Assembly: GCF_002863585.1 (NCBI RefSeq)
Contig: NZ_PGUY01000052.1
Coordinates: 1 to 51,960 of the forward strand
Direction of reading: 5' to 3'
Source of the DNA: Peribacillus deserti
GTDB lineage: Bacteria; Bacillota; Bacilli; Bacillales; DSM-1321
Length of the DNA stretch: 51,960 nt
The notes beneath the pieces were generated by a model. The model saw nothing but the letters and a program-made list of their open reading frames with translations, made no database searches and was not told where the DNA came from. A program made the position numbers and the translations under genes. Every line of letters starts with the position of its first letter. Within the stretch, counting starts at the first letter, position 1. Shown piece after piece: positions 41,001 through 49,423 of this stretch.

Positions 41001-41090
41001 TAGCACCTTCGGTTCATAAGCCAATCGTCATCTAAGGCAAGAGGGACCTTTTGCTGCGGCTCGTCTTATGCCTGTCAGGTGTCTGCTTTT
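41001..41090 (-). repeat. Hairpin repeat family, copy A
   Basis: An imperfect hairpin of about 80 nt: GCACCT (41003-41008)/AGGTGT (41077-41082), CATAAG (41015-41020)/CTTATG (41065-41070), and apical GCAAGAGG (41037-41044)/CCTTTTGC (41047-41054). Shares CATAAGCCAATC and GTCTTATGC with copies B and C but has lost the GTCCAGCTGC flank. The strand is listed as that of the pdx transcript; by motif order it runs in the plus direction. Confidence 0.75.
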
Positions 41091-41159
41091 TATTTATATT
41101 GTAGTTTTTAACTAGGTTAGGAAATTCATAGTACTTTAAATAAGGTTATTTATAAAAAG

Positions 41160-41290
41160 CTCCGTTCTTCGCTTTTATGGTGTCCAGCTGCGAACTGCCA
41201 TCCTCCCGTCATAAGCCAAGCAGTCCATGAGAAGAAAGAGCGCTTCTCACGGCCTGCTCGTCTTATGCTACTCGGATGGCTGCCTTCAAT
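41160..41290 (-). repeat. Hairpin repeat family, copy B
   Basis: Flank GTCCAGCTGC (41182-41191), then GCCATCC (41197-41203)/GGATGGC (41274-41280), CATAAG (41210-41215)/CTTATG (41262-41267) and apical GAGAAG (41229-41234)/CTTCTC (41243-41248). Compared with copy C, both sides of the basal and apical stems have changed together, keeping the pairing. Confidence 0.8.
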
Positions 41291-41348
41291 TAAATAGCTA
41301 ATTAAACTTAGATTGCTAAACTTTCATCTCTTAAACAGTTTTTTTAGA

Positions 41349-41495
41349 AGGCACCGTTCTCCGCATTTCTGGTTGTCCAGCTGCAGCGCCTAGACCCTCG
41401 AGACATAAGCCAATCAGTCCATGGGAAGAAAAACCGCTTCCCACGGCCTGCCCGGCTTATGCTTATCGGGTCTGAGCAAGGCGCTTCCGCATTTC
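41349..41495 (-). repeat. Hairpin repeat family, copy C
   Basis: The most complete copy: flank GTCCAGCTGC, AGCGCC (41385-41390)/GGCGCT (41480-41485), GACCC (41393-41397)/GGGTC (41468-41472), CATAAGCC (41404-41411)/GGCTTATG (41454-41461) and apical GGGAAG (41423-41428)/CTTCCC (41437-41442). It forms one long stem-loop of about 100 nt immediately downstream of the pdxS stop codon. This and copies A and B fill the whole 40970-41499 gap; no gene is present. Confidence 0.85.
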
Positions 41496-41499
41496 ATTT

Positions 41500-42390
41500 T
41501 TACCATCCACGATTTTGCATCCTGTCTTGCGGCTGCAGTTTGGAGATTTCGATGCCTTTCATAGCTGTTCCTAGTTCTTTGGATAATTCGGCGATTAGTT
41601 TGTAGTCTTGGTAGTGTGTTGTGGCTTGGACGATTGCACGTGCAAATTTTTCTGGGTTGTCGGATTTGAAGATTCCGGATCCTACGAATACACCGTCTGC
41701 TCCAAGTTCCATCATTAGGGCTGCATCTGCAGGTGTTGCTACACCGCCGGCTGCAAAGTTCACTACCGGAAGGCGGCCTTCCCGTCTGATATCAAGCAAT
41801 ATGTGGTACGGAGCACCAAGGTTTTTTGCTTCCGTCATGATTTCGTCTTCACTCATGTTTACGATTTTACGTATGCCGGCATTTACAGTACGCATATGCC
41901 GGACAGCTTCGACGATGTTCCCGGTTCCAGGCTCCCCTTTTGTACGAAGCATGGAAGCTCCTTCGCCAATTCTTCTGGCAGCCTCGCCTAAATCGCGGCA
42001 TCCGCATACAAAAGGTACAGTAAATGTATTTTTTTGAAGGTGAAACTCTTCGTCTGCTGGAGTCAACACTTCACTTTCATCCAGGTAATCGACACCCATT
42101 GCTTCTAATACTCGGGCTTCTACGATATGACCGATACGTGCTTTTGCCATTACGGGGATGGTCACTGCATTCATGACTTCTTCCACAATACGAGGGTCAG
42201 CCATTCTAGCTACACCGCCAGCTGCCCGAATATCAGAGGGAACGCGTTCAAGAGCCATAACTGCCACGGCTCCTGAAGCCTCTGCGATTTTTGCCTGCTC
42301 TGCATTAATTACGTCCATGATAACTCCGCCCTTTTGCATTTGGGCCATTCCTCGTTTTACACGATCAGTTCCAGTTAAGATTTGAGACAT
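41500..42390 (-). CDS. pdxS: PLP synthase subunit PdxS
   Basis: Builds pyridoxal-5'-phosphate from ribose-5-phosphate, glyceraldehyde-3-phosphate and ammonia; a dodecamer with PdxT. It has 296 residues, nearly identical in pattern to Bacillus Pdx[60 protein letters not shown] (catalytic Lys in MAKAR), [19 protein letters not shown] (DEEFH Lys region) and [20 protein letters not shown] (phosphate binding). AGGAGGAATTGGA precedes the ATG. Divergent from pdxR. Confidence 0.98.
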   Translation of the reverse strand: MSQILTGTDRVKRGMAQMQKGGVIMDVINAEQAKIAEASGAVAVMALERVPSDIRAAGGVARMADPRIVEEVMNAVTIPVMAKARIGHIVEARVLEAMGVDYLDESEVLTPADEEFHLQKNTFTVPFVCGCRDLGEAARRIGEGASMLRTKGEPGTGNIVEAVRHMRTVNAGIRKIVNMSEDEIMTEAKNLGAPYHILLDIRREGRLPVVNFAAGGVATPADAALMMELGADGVFVGSGIFKSDNPEKFARAIVQATTHYQDYKLIAELSKELGTAMKGIEISKLQPQDRMQNRGW

Positions 42391-42430
42391 TCCAATTCCT
42401 CCTAAATTATCTAAAAATTTATTATTATTA

Positions 42431-42480
42431 GTATAAAAAGAGTGTGGCTTGATTAAAAGTGCCAGTTTTATATAAAATGG
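42431..42480. promoter_or_regulatory. Divergent pdxS/pdxR promoter and candidate PdxR operator
   Basis: On the plus strand TTGATT (42449-42454) and TATAAA (42471-42476) could serve pdxR; on the minus strand TATACT (42431-42436 complement) serves pdxS. Between them AGTG repeats 17 bp apart (42441 and 42458) and TGGC/GCCA form repeated and inverted elements, as expected for a MocR operator. Inference from position. Confidence 0.4.
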
Positions 42481-42507
42481 TGGGGTCAGATGTCGGGAGG
42501 TATTTTA

Positions 42508-43908
42508 ATGGATATGTTATCGATACAGCTGGATCGGGCAGACGGCAGCCCATTATATGACCAATTATATGAATATATTAAAAAAGAAATTATGGAAGGG
42601 CGGCTTGTTTATCAAACTAAGATGCCTTCTAAAAGAAAGCTTTCGGAGTTTCTCCAGATCAGCCAAAATACAGTTGAATCGGCCTATGAACAGCTAGTAG
42701 CGGAGGGTTATCTGGATGCAGTGCCCCGAAAGGGATATTATGTGATGGCTTATGAGGATCTGGCCTATGTGAATAAACAAAAGTTAAGTGAACGGGTGAT
42801 TACAGGGAAACAGGAAAGCGAGCGTTTCCATTTTCACCCAAGCCGGATTGATTCAGCTCCCTTCCCTTTTTCAAGATGGAGAAAATATGCAAAGGATATG
42901 ATAAGCGAAGAACACATGGACCTCTTAGCCTTGGGCAATTTTAAGGGGGAAATGGAGCTCCGTCAGGAAATTTCCTCGTATTTATACCATTCCAGGGGTG
43001 TCGTTTGTTCACCGGAACAGATTATTATTGGATCCGGTACAGAATATTTACTCCCTCAGCTTGTCCATTTGCTAGGGGATGAATCTGTTTATGCCATTGA
43101 AGAGCCAGGGTACCAATTAACCAAACATATTCTGAGTATCAGAAATAAAGAGGTAATTCCGGTTCTTGTGGATGAAGAAGGGATCATGGTTGAAGACCTG
43201 AAGACAACGGGAGCAACCACTGCCTATGTAACTCCTTCCCACCAATTTCCTTACGGAAGTGTCCTATCTATTAACCGAAGGACACAGCTGCTCAATTGGG
43301 CTCATAGTTCCAATGCTCACTATATTATTGAGGATGATTATGACAGCGAATTCCGTTACACGGGAAAATCGATTCCATCCCTGCAGAGTATGGATAAGGC
43401 AGAGAAAGTGATTTATTTAAGTACCTTTTCAAAATCCTTGATGCCTTCGCTCAGAATTGGCTATATGGTTCTTCCGCCAAAATTGCTAGAAAAGTATCAG
43501 CGGGAATTTTCATTTTACAGCTCCAGTGTATCCCGCTTTGACCAGCATATATTAGCTAGATTTATGAAGGAAGGAGATTTTGAAAAACATCTAAACCGGA
43601 TGAGGAAAATATACCGGAGGAAATTAGAAACAGTGGTTGATTTGTTAAGACCGTATAACAAGAAGATTGGTATTATAGGAGAAAGTGCGGGACTTCATAT
43701 TATTCTGACCGTTGATAATGGGATGAATGAAAAAGAACTGATTGATAAGGCATCCGCAGCCAGCATCCGTATATATGGTTTGTCAAAATACTCCCTGATT
43801 AAGCGGGAAGAGGCTGTCCCAAGTATTGTATTAGGCTTTGCAGGGATTCCTCAGGAAGACTTGGTAACTGCAATCGGAATGCTGCTTGAGAGCTGGGGGA
43901 TGAATTAA
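42508..43908 (+). CDS. pdxR: MocR-family regulator of PLP synthesis PdxR
   Basis: A 466-residue fusion of a GntR winged helix (residues about 5-75; KLSEFLQISQNTVESAYEQL) to a type I aminotransferase-like domain that binds PLP. Visible aminotransferase features: GSGTEYLLPQL, EEPGYQLTKHI, the PLP-contact Asp in IIEDDYDSEFRY, and the Schiff-base Lys in STFSKSLMPSLRIGYM. GGGAGGT precedes the ATG at 42508. Divergent from pdxS-pdxT, which strongly supports a role as their PLP-responsive regulator, as in other Gram-positive bacteria. Confidence 0.92.
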   Translation: MDMLSIQLDRADGSPLYDQLYEYIKKEIMEGRLVYQTKMPSKRKLSEFLQISQNTVESAYEQLVAEGYLDAVPRKGYYVMAYEDLAYVNKQKLSERVITGKQESERFHFHPSRIDSAPFPFSRWRKYAKDMISEEHMDLLALGNFKGEMELRQEISSYLYHSRGVVCSPEQIIIGSGTEYLLPQLVHLLGDESVYAIEEPGYQLTKHILSIRNKEVIPVLVDEEGIMVEDLKTTGATTAYVTPSHQFPYGSVLSINRRTQLLNWAHSSNAHYIIEDDYDSEFRYTGKSIPSLQSMDKAEKVIYLSTFSKSLMPSLRIGYMVLPPKLLEKYQREFSFYSSSVSRFDQHILARFMKEGDFEKHLNRMRKIYRRKLETVVDLLRPYNKKIGIIGESAGLHIILTVDNGMNEKELIDKASAASIRIYGLSKYSLIKREEAVPSIVLGFAGIPQEDLVTAIGMLLESWGMN

Positions 43909-43911
43909 AAA

Positions 43912-43945
43912 GGGTGTACCGGCGGGGGTTGGTGCATCTTTTTTT
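43912..43945 (+). terminator. pdxR terminator
   Basis: GGTGTACC (43913-43920) pairs with GGTGCATC (43931-43938) using G-U pairs, followed by seven T residues. The next 130 bp (to 44076) show no gene. Confidence 0.7.
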
Positions 43946-44076
43946 GCATATTTTGGTGTAATTTTATGTGGATTTTATAATTATAAATGCAAAATCCTTT
44001 AGAAGTTCTTAAAAGAGTGCCAAAAAGTAAGTATCCTAGGTTTCTAGTAAGAGCAGAGAGCGGGCACGAGCCGCTT

Positions 44077-44248
44077 ATACTTAAGTTTTAGAGTTTTATG
44101 CTTCCGTTTTTAAGATTTATGCTTTAGTTTCACCCTTTTATGCTTGGGTTTGTACCATTTATGCTTATGCCGATGGTTTCTATGCTTATGCCGGGGACAT
44201 TATGCTTATATTTATTGCTTTATGCTTCTAAAGGGAGATTTATGCTGA
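44077..44248 (+). repeat. Helically phased ATGCTTA array, copy 2
   Basis: Nine cores starting at 44077 (ATACTTA), 44098, 44119, 44140, 44161, 44182, 44202, 44222 and 44242 (ATGCTGA): five steps of exactly 21 bp, then three of exactly 20 bp. This is the same count, order of spacings, total length (172 bp) and final ATGCTGA as copy 1 at 1422-1593, with unrelated spacers apart from an ATGCTTNNGTTT tendency in early units. It ends about 50 bp upstream of the sigM-type promoter. A 72-codon frame across the right half is interrupted in periodicity and is not a gene. Confidence 0.85.
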
Positions 44249-44296
44249 TTTTCCTTCACCCCGAGCTAAAACTATCTGTAAAAATTTTCAAAAACT

Positions 44297-44323
44297 TGCA
44301 ACTTTTTGATATGGTAAAACGTG
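44297..44323 (+). promoter_or_regulatory. ECF (SigM-type) autoregulatory promoter
   Basis: TGCAAC (44297-44302), then TTTTT at the start of a 17-bp spacer, then CGTG (44320-44323): close to the SigM/SigX/SigW ECF pattern (AAC -35, T-run, CGT -10). It lies 26 bp before the sigM reading frame. Confidence 0.75.
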
Positions 44324-44348
44324 GATGTTGTAGAAAGGGGGATACGGG

Positions 44349-44836
44349 TTGGATCTAGATGAGGCATACCGGTTATATGTGAATGATTTATACCGTTATT
44401 TATATTCCCTTTCTAAAAGCCATTTTACAGCTGAAGATTTAGTTCAGGAGTCGTACTATAAAGCCTTTTTATACATGGAAGATTACGAGATTAAGAACAT
44501 AAAAACGTGGCTGTTTAAGGTGGCTTATCATGCCTTTATCGACTGGCAGAGAAGAATAAGCGGCTGGTGCTTTATGAAGAGACGGTAGGAAAACCATCCA
44601 CGGAGATGGACACTCCCCTTGCCAGGCTTCTTATGAAAGAAAAGTATCAGCTGTTATTATCAGGTATTGATTTATTGAAAGAAGTTGAAAAACATGCTGT
44701 CATTTTGTGTGATTTACATGGTATGTCCAATCAAGAGGCTGCAGCGGTTTTAAATGTGAAGCTTAATACGTTGAAGAGTCATTTACTGAGAGGTAGGAAA
44801 AAGTTAAAAGAATTCCTAAAAGAAAGGAAGGAGTAA
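44349..44836 (+). pseudogene. sigM: ECF sigma factor SigM-like, frameshifted
   Basis: Two overlapping pieces together make a complete ECF sigma factor of about 162 residues. The first (TTG start at 44349, GGGGGAT upstream) has region 2: LDEAYRLYVNDLYRYLYSLS, AEDLVQESYYKAFLYM and KTWLFKVAYHAFIDWQRR. The second, in the -1 frame, continues KRLVLYEETVGKPS and has the region 4 helix-turn-helix MSNQEAAAVLNVKLNTLKSH. The shift lies near 44546-44562; one missing base would restore a continuous frame. No classical slippery heptamer is present. Downstream yhdL- and yhdK-like genes are intact. A real inactivating mutation or a sequencing error. Confidence 0.82.
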
Positions 44837-44837
44837 G

Positions 44838-45875
44838 ATGCAAGAAGAGGAAAAAGATGTAGGTAAGGAAAGCAAATATACACAAGACGAATACAGCCAT
44901 TTTGTAGATTCTTCAATCAAAGAATTTGAGGTAGATTTCTTTATAACGGAGGAGAGTCAACGGAAGATTGTACAGACTGGTAAGAACCAGGCCGCAAAAA
45001 TGAATATCATGATAAGTCTTGCCTTGCTGCTTCTTATCATTCCTATTCTGACTTTAGCAACTTACGCTTATTATGCTATTGGCGGAGAAGGTGACAAACT
45101 GATTGAAATTGCGGATAAAACGTTGTACATTACAGAACCAAATATGAGTTTAGAAGAAATGAAGATTGAAAATGAATTTGGGTTGTTCTCTATGGACATA
45201 CATTACGATGTATTTAAACGGATAGGTAATGCGGAGTATAAAATCGGTAATCAATTTATTCACTTTGGGCTGGATCAGCCTAACTTCCCAATAAATGAGT
45301 TTTATTTAGAGAGGCCATTGCCAGAGAATCCGTATAAGCAAGAGAATGAATTTTTATCTCATCCCAATGCACGTATTTTACCCGGATCAGATTGGGGGAT
45401 ACTGAAAGGTCTGCCGGATGGCACAGTTTCGGAAGTGTATGTATCGCTATCCAGCCTGCAGAATCCAGAAAAATTTGAGGAAACGCTTCCGGATTATACG
45501 GAGCTGGTGTGGGTTGCAGTAGATACAGGGATGGAAGAAAAGATGATTGACAGTGAAGGAAAGCTTATAACACCAATTGGATACCCCTATCAGGAAGACC
45601 CTGATAACTGGTCGCCTTTTAATGGCGATGAGGTAAATAGTAAACAGTTTATAGAAGCATTAGATTTTTTAGAGAAGAATGAAGAAACGGCTGTCAAAAT
45701 CGCACGCGCAAAAACGCTTTGCATAAAACAACGAAGTGATTATATAAAAAAACATGGAATTAAAATATATGGAGCAGTAGTAACGGGGCCAACGAAAGAG
45801 CTGAGGCTTCTAGAAAAGATGCAGGAAGTTCGTTCCATTAAAGTGGGGGAAGTGAAGTTATGGAATTTACGATGA
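44838..45875 (+). CDS. yhdL: YhdL-like anti-sigma factor of SigM
   Basis: A 345-residue membrane protein directly after the sigM frame, in the position of B. subtilis yhdL (about 358 residues). It has a cytoplasmic N-terminus of about 58 residues that would bind the sigma factor, one transmembrane helix at about residues 60-80 (SLALLLLIIPILTLATYAYY), and a large extracytoplasmic region including WGILKGLPDGTVSEVYVSLS and TELVWVAVDTGMEEK. AAGGAAGGAG precedes the ATG. Overlaps the next gene by 16 bases. Assignment rests mostly on gene order and domain layout. Confidence 0.82.
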   Translation: MQEEEKDVGKESKYTQDEYSHFVDSSIKEFEVDFFITEESQRKIVQTGKNQAAKMNIMISLALLLLIIPILTLATYAYYAIGGEGDKLIEIADKTLYITEPNMSLEEMKIENEFGLFSMDIHYDVFKRIGNAEYKIGNQFIHFGLDQPNFPINEFYLERPLPENPYKQENEFLSHPNARILPGSDWGILKGLPDGTVSEVYVSLSSLQNPEKFEETLPDYTELVWVAVDTGMEEKMIDSEGKLITPIGYPYQEDPDNWSPFNGDEVNSKQFIEALDFLEKNEETAVKIARAKTLCIKQRSDYIKKHGIKIYGAVVTGPTKELRLLEKMQEVRSIKVGEVKLWNLR

Positions 45876-46168
45876 AAAGTAAAAAGACGAAAAATCGTCT
45901 TCAAACGTTTACTGGTTACTTATCCTTTTTGATAGCTCTGATAGCCTTGATATTTTTGAATGCAGGTCTCCTGCTAAAAACGGAGCAGATGCCAAATTTT
46001 TTCATTATTGAGCTGCCGCAGATCGGGTTAATGCTTGGCATTATTGGGATTTTCAGCCGGAATCGCTCAAGACTTTTTGCGATATGGGGTATAGCGTTAC
46101 ATTTATTTATCTTTCTATTTATCTTTTTGATGATTATTTTTGGTCTCAGTATTAACCCTAAGCCTTAA
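45860..46168 (+). CDS. yhdK: YhdK-like membrane protein
   Basis: A 102-residue protein with three predicted transmembrane helices (about 19-38, 48-63, 73-97), in the place of B. subtilis YhdK, the small partner of YhdL needed for full inhibition of SigM. Starts inside the end of yhdL with GGGGGAAG upstream. Sequence is too hydrophobic for motif-level proof; identification is by size and context. The 46169-46354 stretch after it shows no gene and no clear terminator. Confidence 0.72.
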   Translation: MEFTMKSKKTKNRLQTFTGYLSFLIALIALIFLNAGLLLKTEQMPNFFIIELPQIGLMLGIIGIFSRNRSRLFAIWGIALHLFIFLFIFLMIIFGLSINPKP

Positions 46169-46354
46169 GAAATTTGAATCTGAAAAGCTAAAGACAATTC
46201 ATCCTTCCTTCCTGGAGCGCTCGAATATGAATCAGCTGCTCCCTGCCCCCCCTCTTGTTCCAGGACAATAAAACTATACAAGCCAGCCATCTCCATTTGC
46301 TCCCATTTTATTCGATAAAATGATACATAAAATTACTTTAAATGGAATTTTTTA

Positions 46355-46363
46355 TGGTAAGAT
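46355..46363 (+). promoter_or_regulatory. Extended -10 promoter of the penicillin-binding protein gene
   Basis: TGGTAAGAT (TGn plus TAAGAT), 31 bp before the GTG start; the -35 region is poor. Confidence 0.45.
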
Positions 46364-46394
46364 TTCAGTATAGAAGAGCGGAGGGGGAGACAAA

Positions 46395-48527
46395 GTGGAG
46401 TTGGAAACGAAAAAGAAGAATAAGAGTAATATTTCGGTCCGTTTTAATGTTCTTTTCTTCTTTGTATTTATTTTGTTTTCCGTCCTGGTGATCAGGCTGG
46501 GTTTCGTACAAATCGTTTACGGTGAAAGCTTTAGACGCGAAGTGGAACGGACAGAGGATGTTATTGTCAAAAATCCTATGCCAAGAGGGGAAATCGTGGA
46601 TCGCTTTGGCAGGAGCATTGTAGCGAATGAACCGCAGCGGGCCATTACGTATACAAGGCAGCAGGATACTTCCACCAAAAAGATGGTGGAAACCGCTAGA
46701 AAGCTTGCTGCATATATAGAGAAGGATACGAAAAAGGTTACGGAACGGGAGAAAAAGGATTTCTGGATTCTTAAGTACCCGGAAAGAGCGGAAAACAAGG
46801 TCACCAAAAAAGAGAAAAGGCTTATTGAAACAAAGGAGATGTCTGAAAAGGAGCTATACAATCTCCAATTGGATAGAATCACAGCTAAGGAGCTTAAGGA
46901 ATTAACATCTGATGATTTAGAAGTACTGGCCATTTATAGAGAGATGACAAGCGGCTACGCCTTGACCACTCAATTTATTAAGAATAAAGATGTAACTGAT
47001 AAGGAGTTTGCTATCGTCAGTGAAAGTTTAGACGACCTACCCGGAGTGGATACGACGGTTGACTGGCACAGGACCAATAAATTTGGAAATACGCTGAGTT
47101 CTGTCCTGGGGGCTGTTACATCCACAGAGGAAGGACTCCCAAAAGAAGAGGCAGATAAGTTTGTTGCCATGGGCTACGGCAGAAATGAACGTGTAGGCAA
47201 AAGTTATTTAGAGATGCAATATGAAGATGTACTGAGCGGCAAAAGAGAGCGGGTTAAAAATGTTACTTATAAAGGGACTACCATCAAGTCCAGCACGGTG
47301 TCTAAGGGACAGAGAGGCGATGACCTCGTGCTCACGATTGATATGGATCTGCAGAAGAAAGTGGAAAGAATTGTATCTGATGAATTAGTTAATACCAAGA
47401 GGTCATATGGTGACACGCCTTTCCTTGACCGTGCTTATGTGGTCCTCGCTGATCCTTATAGCGGAGAGATCAGGGCCATCGCAGGAAAAAGGTATGTACG
47501 TGATAAGAAAACCGGAGAATATAAAGTCCAGGATGATGCCCTTGGGACTTTCACAACCTCCTATACCATGGGTTCTGTAGTAAAAGGTGCAACTGTATTG
47601 ACAGGCTATCAGACAGGAGCGATAGCACCTGGCAATTATGAAGTGGATGAACCAATCGTTCTTAAAGGCACACAGGTTAAGAAATCCTATAGTACGTTCG
47701 GAAGTATCAATGATTTAAAGGCCCTAAAAGTGTCTTCGAACGTGTATATGTTTAAAACGGCCATGAAGATAGGGGGCACTCATTATGTTCCGAACGGAAC
47801 CTTAAATCTGCAGCCGGACACTTTTTCGATTATGAGAAATACATTTGCCCAATTTGGCCTCGGGGTTAAAACGGGAATTGATCTTCCTAATGAGACCTCA
47901 GGTATGAAAAATTCAGATACCACTCCGGGTCTTGCCCTGGATTTAGCTATCGGGCAGAATGATACCTACACGCCTCTTCAGCTTGTTCAATATGTGTCAG
48001 CGATAGCTAATGGAGGGAACCGGGTTAAACCGCATCTGGTTAAACAAATCCGGCAGCCAGCCGAGAAAAAAGGCGAACTGGGACCTGTGCTGAGTGAAGT
48101 CGAACCAGTTGTATTAAATCGGCTCGATATGAAACCGGAATGGGTGGAGCGGATCCAGGAGGGGTTCCGCATGGTAATGCAGGAGCAGGGCGGTACTGGA
48201 TACAGTACCTTTGGAGGCAAAGATTATAACCCTGCAGGAAAAACAGGAACAGCTCAGGCCTTTTATGACGGCCCAGACCGAAAGAAGTACGGCAAAGAGC
48301 CGCCGCCAACCTGGAATATAACATTGATTGGCTATGCTCCCTATAACAATCCGGAAATAGCGATGTCTGTGGTAGTGCCATGGGCGTATCAATCAAATGA
48401 TCACGGGATGAACAAGAAAATCGGCAGTAAAGTGTTGGATGCCTATTTTGATCTTAAGAAAAAACGAGAAGGCGGAACAAATACTGACGAAACATCTGGC
48501 GCAAATGAAGAAGGTACTGCAAACTGA
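46395..48527 (+). CDS. Class B penicillin-binding protein (PbpA/PbpH type transpeptidase)
   Basis: Membrane-anchored D,D-transpeptidase for peptidoglycan cross-linking, 710 residues. One N-terminal transmembrane helix (about 18-38), a dimerisation/pedestal domain starting PMPRGEIVDRFGRSIVANEP, then the penicillin-binding domain with SVVK (nucleophile Ser394, Lys397), the SSN motif in KALKVSSNVYMFK, and KTG in NPAGKTGTAQAF. A lysine/glutamate-rich insert lies at about 95-165. The C-terminus ends in a polar tail. Start GTG with GGAGGGGGA upstream. It resembles B. subtilis PbpA and PbpH, the rod-shape PBPs; which one cannot be decided. Confidence 0.92.
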   Translation: MELETKKKNKSNISVRFNVLFFFVFILFSVLVIRLGFVQIVYGESFRREVERTEDVIVKNPMPRGEIVDRFGRSIVANEPQRAITYTRQQDTSTKKMVETARKLAAYIEKDTKKVTEREKKDFWILKYPERAENKVTKKEKRLIETKEMSEKELYNLQLDRITAKELKELTSDDLEVLAIYREMTSGYALTTQFIKNKDVTDKEFAIVSESLDDLPGVDTTVDWHRTNKFGNTLSSVLGAVTSTEEGLPKEEADKFVAMGYGRNERVGKSYLEMQYEDVLSGKRERVKNVTYKGTTIKSSTVSKGQRGDDLVLTIDMDLQKKVERIVSDELVNTKRSYGDTPFLDRAYVVLADPYSGEIRAIAGKRYVRDKKTGEYKVQDDALGTFTTSYTMGSVVKGATVLTGYQTGAIAPGNYEVDEPIVLKGTQVKKSYSTFGSINDLKALKVSSNVYMFKTAMKIGGTHYVPNGTLNLQPDTFSIMRNTFAQFGLGVKTGIDLPNETSGMKNSDTTPGLALDLAIGQNDTYTPLQLVQYVSAIANGGNRVKPHLVKQIRQPAEKKGELGPVLSEVEPVVLNRLDMKPEWVERIQEGFRMVMQEQGGTGYSTFGGKDYNPAGKTGTAQAFYDGPDRKKYGKEPPPTWNITLIGYAPYNNPEIAMSVVVPWAYQSNDHGMNKKIGSKVLDAYFDLKKKREGGTNTDETSGANEEGTAN

Positions 48528-48577
48528 AACATGCCTAAAAAAATTTTTTATTTTCAACAATCTATATACACAAAATG

Positions 48578-48616
48578 AAGGCTGATTTGGTACTATGTTA
48601 CTATCAGTCTTTTTTT
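48578..48616 (+). terminator. Terminator of the penicillin-binding protein gene
   Basis: AAGGCTGAT (48578-48586)/ATCAGTCTT (48603-48611, one G-U pair) followed by TTTTT. Confidence 0.82.
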
Positions 48617-48750
48617 GTGATATTTGCCTAAAAAAACATCTATTAGTCCAGCTATATATTGAAATATTTCTCAAAAAGAAAAATTTGCTATTTTCATAGA
48701 AAGAAAAAAGGGTATCAAAGTAAGAAATGGATATAAAGGAGGGTAAAACG

Positions 48751-49389
48751 TTGGAAACCTTAAAGCGAAAATTTCCTTTTCTGCTTCTTTTATTAATCAT
48801 TCCTGCATTAGGATTTATATATACAGTGTTAAATGAAAACCCCCGAAGAGCCACAAGTATCTCAACCGCACTGGATCAGCATATCCCATTTATTCCTGTA
48901 TTTATTATTCCTTATATTATTTGGTATGCCTATGTACTTGGTTATTTAATTTATTTTTGTTTCAAGGATACCAAGGTGTATATTAAGTCGTTGATCACTA
49001 TTACAATTGGTGAGTGTATCTGCTTCATTATTTTCTTCTACTTCCAAACGACAGTGAATCGGCCTGAAATTAGTCCTGAGGTGCCTTTCTACCATTTAGT
49101 AAACTTTATCTATGAAAATGACAGGCCCTTTAACTGCTTTCCGAGCATCCATGTATTGACTACCTATGTAATTATGCTTGCTTCCCTGCATATTAAAAAC
49201 AAGCATCCTCTTCACAGTATATTAATTCAGGGCATGGGCAGCTTAATTATCTTGTCCACACTGTTCGTGAAACAGCATGTCATCTGGGATATGGTAGGGT
49301 CCATGTTCTTGGTCAGCTACATTTATGGCATCATATTTGAACTGGTTAATATTCGAATCGCACAAAAAGCAAAAACAGTTGAAAAATAA
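48751..49389 (+). CDS. PAP2-superfamily membrane phosphatase-like protein
   Basis: An integral membrane protein of about 212 residues with around six transmembrane helices. It has split PAP2 motifs: NDRPFNCFPSIHVLTTY (catalytic SxH in PSIH) and VKQHVIWDMVGS (second conserved His and Asp). The arrangement resembles the Aur1/Ipt1-like lipid phosphatase/phosphotransferase branch. A lipid phosphate substrate is likely but not determinable. The start is taken as TTG at 48751, seven bases after AGGAGGG; an ATG at 48727 would place the Shine-Dalgarno inside the gene. Confidence 0.85.
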   Translation: METLKRKFPFLLLLLIIPALGFIYTVLNENPRRATSISTALDQHIPFIPVFIIPYIIWYAYVLGYLIYFCFKDTKVYIKSLITITIGECICFIIFFYFQTTVNRPEISPEVPFYHLVNFIYENDRPFNCFPSIHVLTTYVIMLASLHIKNKHPLHSILIQGMGSLIILSTLFVKQHVIWDMVGSMFLVSYIYGIIFELVNIRIAQKAKTVEK

Positions 49390-49391
49390 GG

Positions 49392-49419
49392 CTGCTGAAT
49401 TTTATTCAGCAGTTTTTTT
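49392..49419 (+). terminator. Terminator of the PAP2-type gene
   Basis: CTGCTGAAT (49392-49400)/ATTCAGCAG (49404-49412) followed by seven T residues. Confidence 0.9.
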
Positions 49420-49423
49420 ATTA

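Noticed and set aside
44140-44358. 72-codon frame rich in Met and Leu across the second ATGCTTA array
   Set aside because: The apparent repeats come from the 21-bp period (seven codons) and collapse where the period becomes 20 bp. There is no ribosome binding site, and the frame runs into the sigM start.
44546-44562. Programmed -1 ribosomal frameshift in sigM
   Set aside because: No X XXY YYZ slippery heptamer, no obvious downstream stimulatory hairpin and no upstream Shine-Dalgarno-like enhancer were seen; a one-base loss is simpler. Kept as a pseudogene call with the alternative noted.
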